Of a stretch of 32,287 nucleotides of DNA, positions 31,824 to 32,287 are shown piece after piece. A program made the position numbers and the translations under genes. Below the pieces are notes generated by a model that saw nothing but the letters and a program-made list of their open reading frames with translations, ran no database searches and was not told where the DNA came from. Origin of the DNA: Bryobacterales bacterium (lineage in GTDB: Bacteria; Acidobacteriota; Terriglobia; Bryobacterales; Bryobacteraceae). Position 1 is the stretch's first letter, and the number at the start of each line of letters is the position of its first letter. The stretch is taken from the NCBI GenBank assembly GCA_003136575.1, contig PLEX01000077.1, positions 1 to 32,287 of the forward strand, in the 5' to 3' direction.

Positions 31824-32287
31824 ATGGTCGTTGAAACCCAAATAGCCCGATTCGACAGCATTCCGCTCGATTGCGGAGCCGCCCTGATGCCCGTCGAAGT
31901 CGCTTACGAGACCTATGGCAAACTAAACGCCGCGGGGAGCAACGCGATCATGATTGAGCACGCGTTTACCGGAGACGCGCATGCCGCGGGCGTCAGCGGC
32001 GGTGTCGAAAATCCGGGCAAACCCGGGTGGTGGGATAACATGATCGGCCCCGGCAAGGCCTTCGATACGGACCGTTATTTCATCGTGTGCAGCAACGTGC
32101 TGGGAGGCTGCCAGGGGACGACCGGCCCTGGTTCGATCAACGCCGCAACCGGCCGCGCCTATGCGATGACTTTCCCGGTCATCACCATTCGCGATATGGT
32201 CAGGCTGCAAAAAATGCTGGTGGATTCGCTCGGCATCAAACGGCTGCTCAGCGTCGCCGGCGGTTCGATGGGCGGCATGCAGGTGCT
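31824..32287 (+). CDS. metX: Homoserine O-acetyltransferase (MetX), N-terminal part (cut by window end)
   Basis: This alpha/beta hydrolase acylates homoserine in methionine synthesis. The first 154 residues are visible. [46 protein letters not shown] and [14 protein letters not shown] are the standard MetX blocks, and the nucleophile Ser is in [10 protein letters not shown] at the very end of the window. The catalytic Asp and His lie beyond the window. The ATG at 31824 is supported by GAGG at 31811-31814; an ATG at 31809 is in frame but lacks such a site. Acetyl versus succinyl specificity cannot be decided here. Confidence 0.94.
   Translation, partial: MVVETQIARFDSIPLDCGAALMPVEVAYETYGKLNAAGSNAIMIEHAFTGDAHAAGVSGGVENPGKPGWWDNMIGPGKAFDTDRYFIVCSNVLGGCQGTTGPGSINAATGRAYAMTFPVITIRDMVRLQKMLVDSLGIKRLLSVAGGSMGGMQV

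Noticed and set aside
1..32287. CRISPR arrays, tRNA, rRNA or riboswitch
   Set aside because: I looked for regular repeat-spacer blocks, cloverleaf-like ends and known riboswitch cores and saw none. A structure search would be more sensitive than reading by eye.

Overview
The window is high-GC, gene-dense bacterial DNA. The gene families point to an acidobacterium, probably of the Bryobacter/Solibacter type. The main reasons are a Pkn-type kinase fused to PD40 propeller repeats, secreted metal-dependent amidohydrolases with Tat or Sec signals, a P1-type peptidase, a compact MlaE-MlaF-MlaD set, and LpxA plus TatA showing a Gram-negative envelope. This taxonomic call is inference from families; no marker gene was compared.

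Layout. 1-2461: the C-terminal two thirds of pyruvate phosphate dikinase, a strong terminator, and an HU-type DNA-binding protein with its own promoter and a bidirectional terminator. 2462-6838: tatA, a divergent membrane Ser/Thr kinase, and an exported amidohydrolase. 6889-10658: a reverse cluster (MgtC-like protein, class I glutamine amidotransferase, LpxA) divergent from a queuosine-precursor transporter (YhhQ) and an exported aldose epimerase. 10747-14391: a Sel1-repeat protein, an unknown exported protein, and a tight pterin operon (two PTPS/QueD paralogues, then folE). 14456-16442: a TlpA-type thioredoxin and a GlcD-type FAD oxidase. 16443-17585: decayed insertion sequences (an IS21 istA start fused to the start of a second transposase) and non-coding DNA. 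17586-21086: a giant flavo-iron-sulfur protein that looks like NfnB and NfnA in one chain. 21098-31778: an accessory-flavoured stretch with three toxin-antitoxin loci (two VapBC, one TacAT), a TonB-like protein, a ChbG/HpnK-type deacetylase, mlaEFD, a P1 peptidase, another amidohydrolase and an AttH/CrtC-like lipocalin. The window ends inside metX.

How the genes work together. FolE makes dihydroneopterin triphosphate, the substrate of the PTPS/QueD family, and YhhQ nearby imports deazapurine precursors of queuosine. The most unusual signal is in the two PTPS paralogues. One keeps the catalytic Cys but has Arg-Tyr where the Asp-His pair should be. The other keeps Asp-His but has Ala in place of Cys. 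Because this triad is formed between subunits in known PTPS, the pair may form an obligate hetero-oligomer with shared active sites.

A second pattern is in the two VapBC loci. Both have an antitoxin promoter whose -10 box lies exactly 6 nt before the ATG, as expected of a leaderless mRNA. Both also have a toxin frame that appears to begin at a CTG codon inside a CTGA overlap with the antitoxin stop. One of these VapC genes is frameshifted. All functions are read from sequence motifs; no database search was run.
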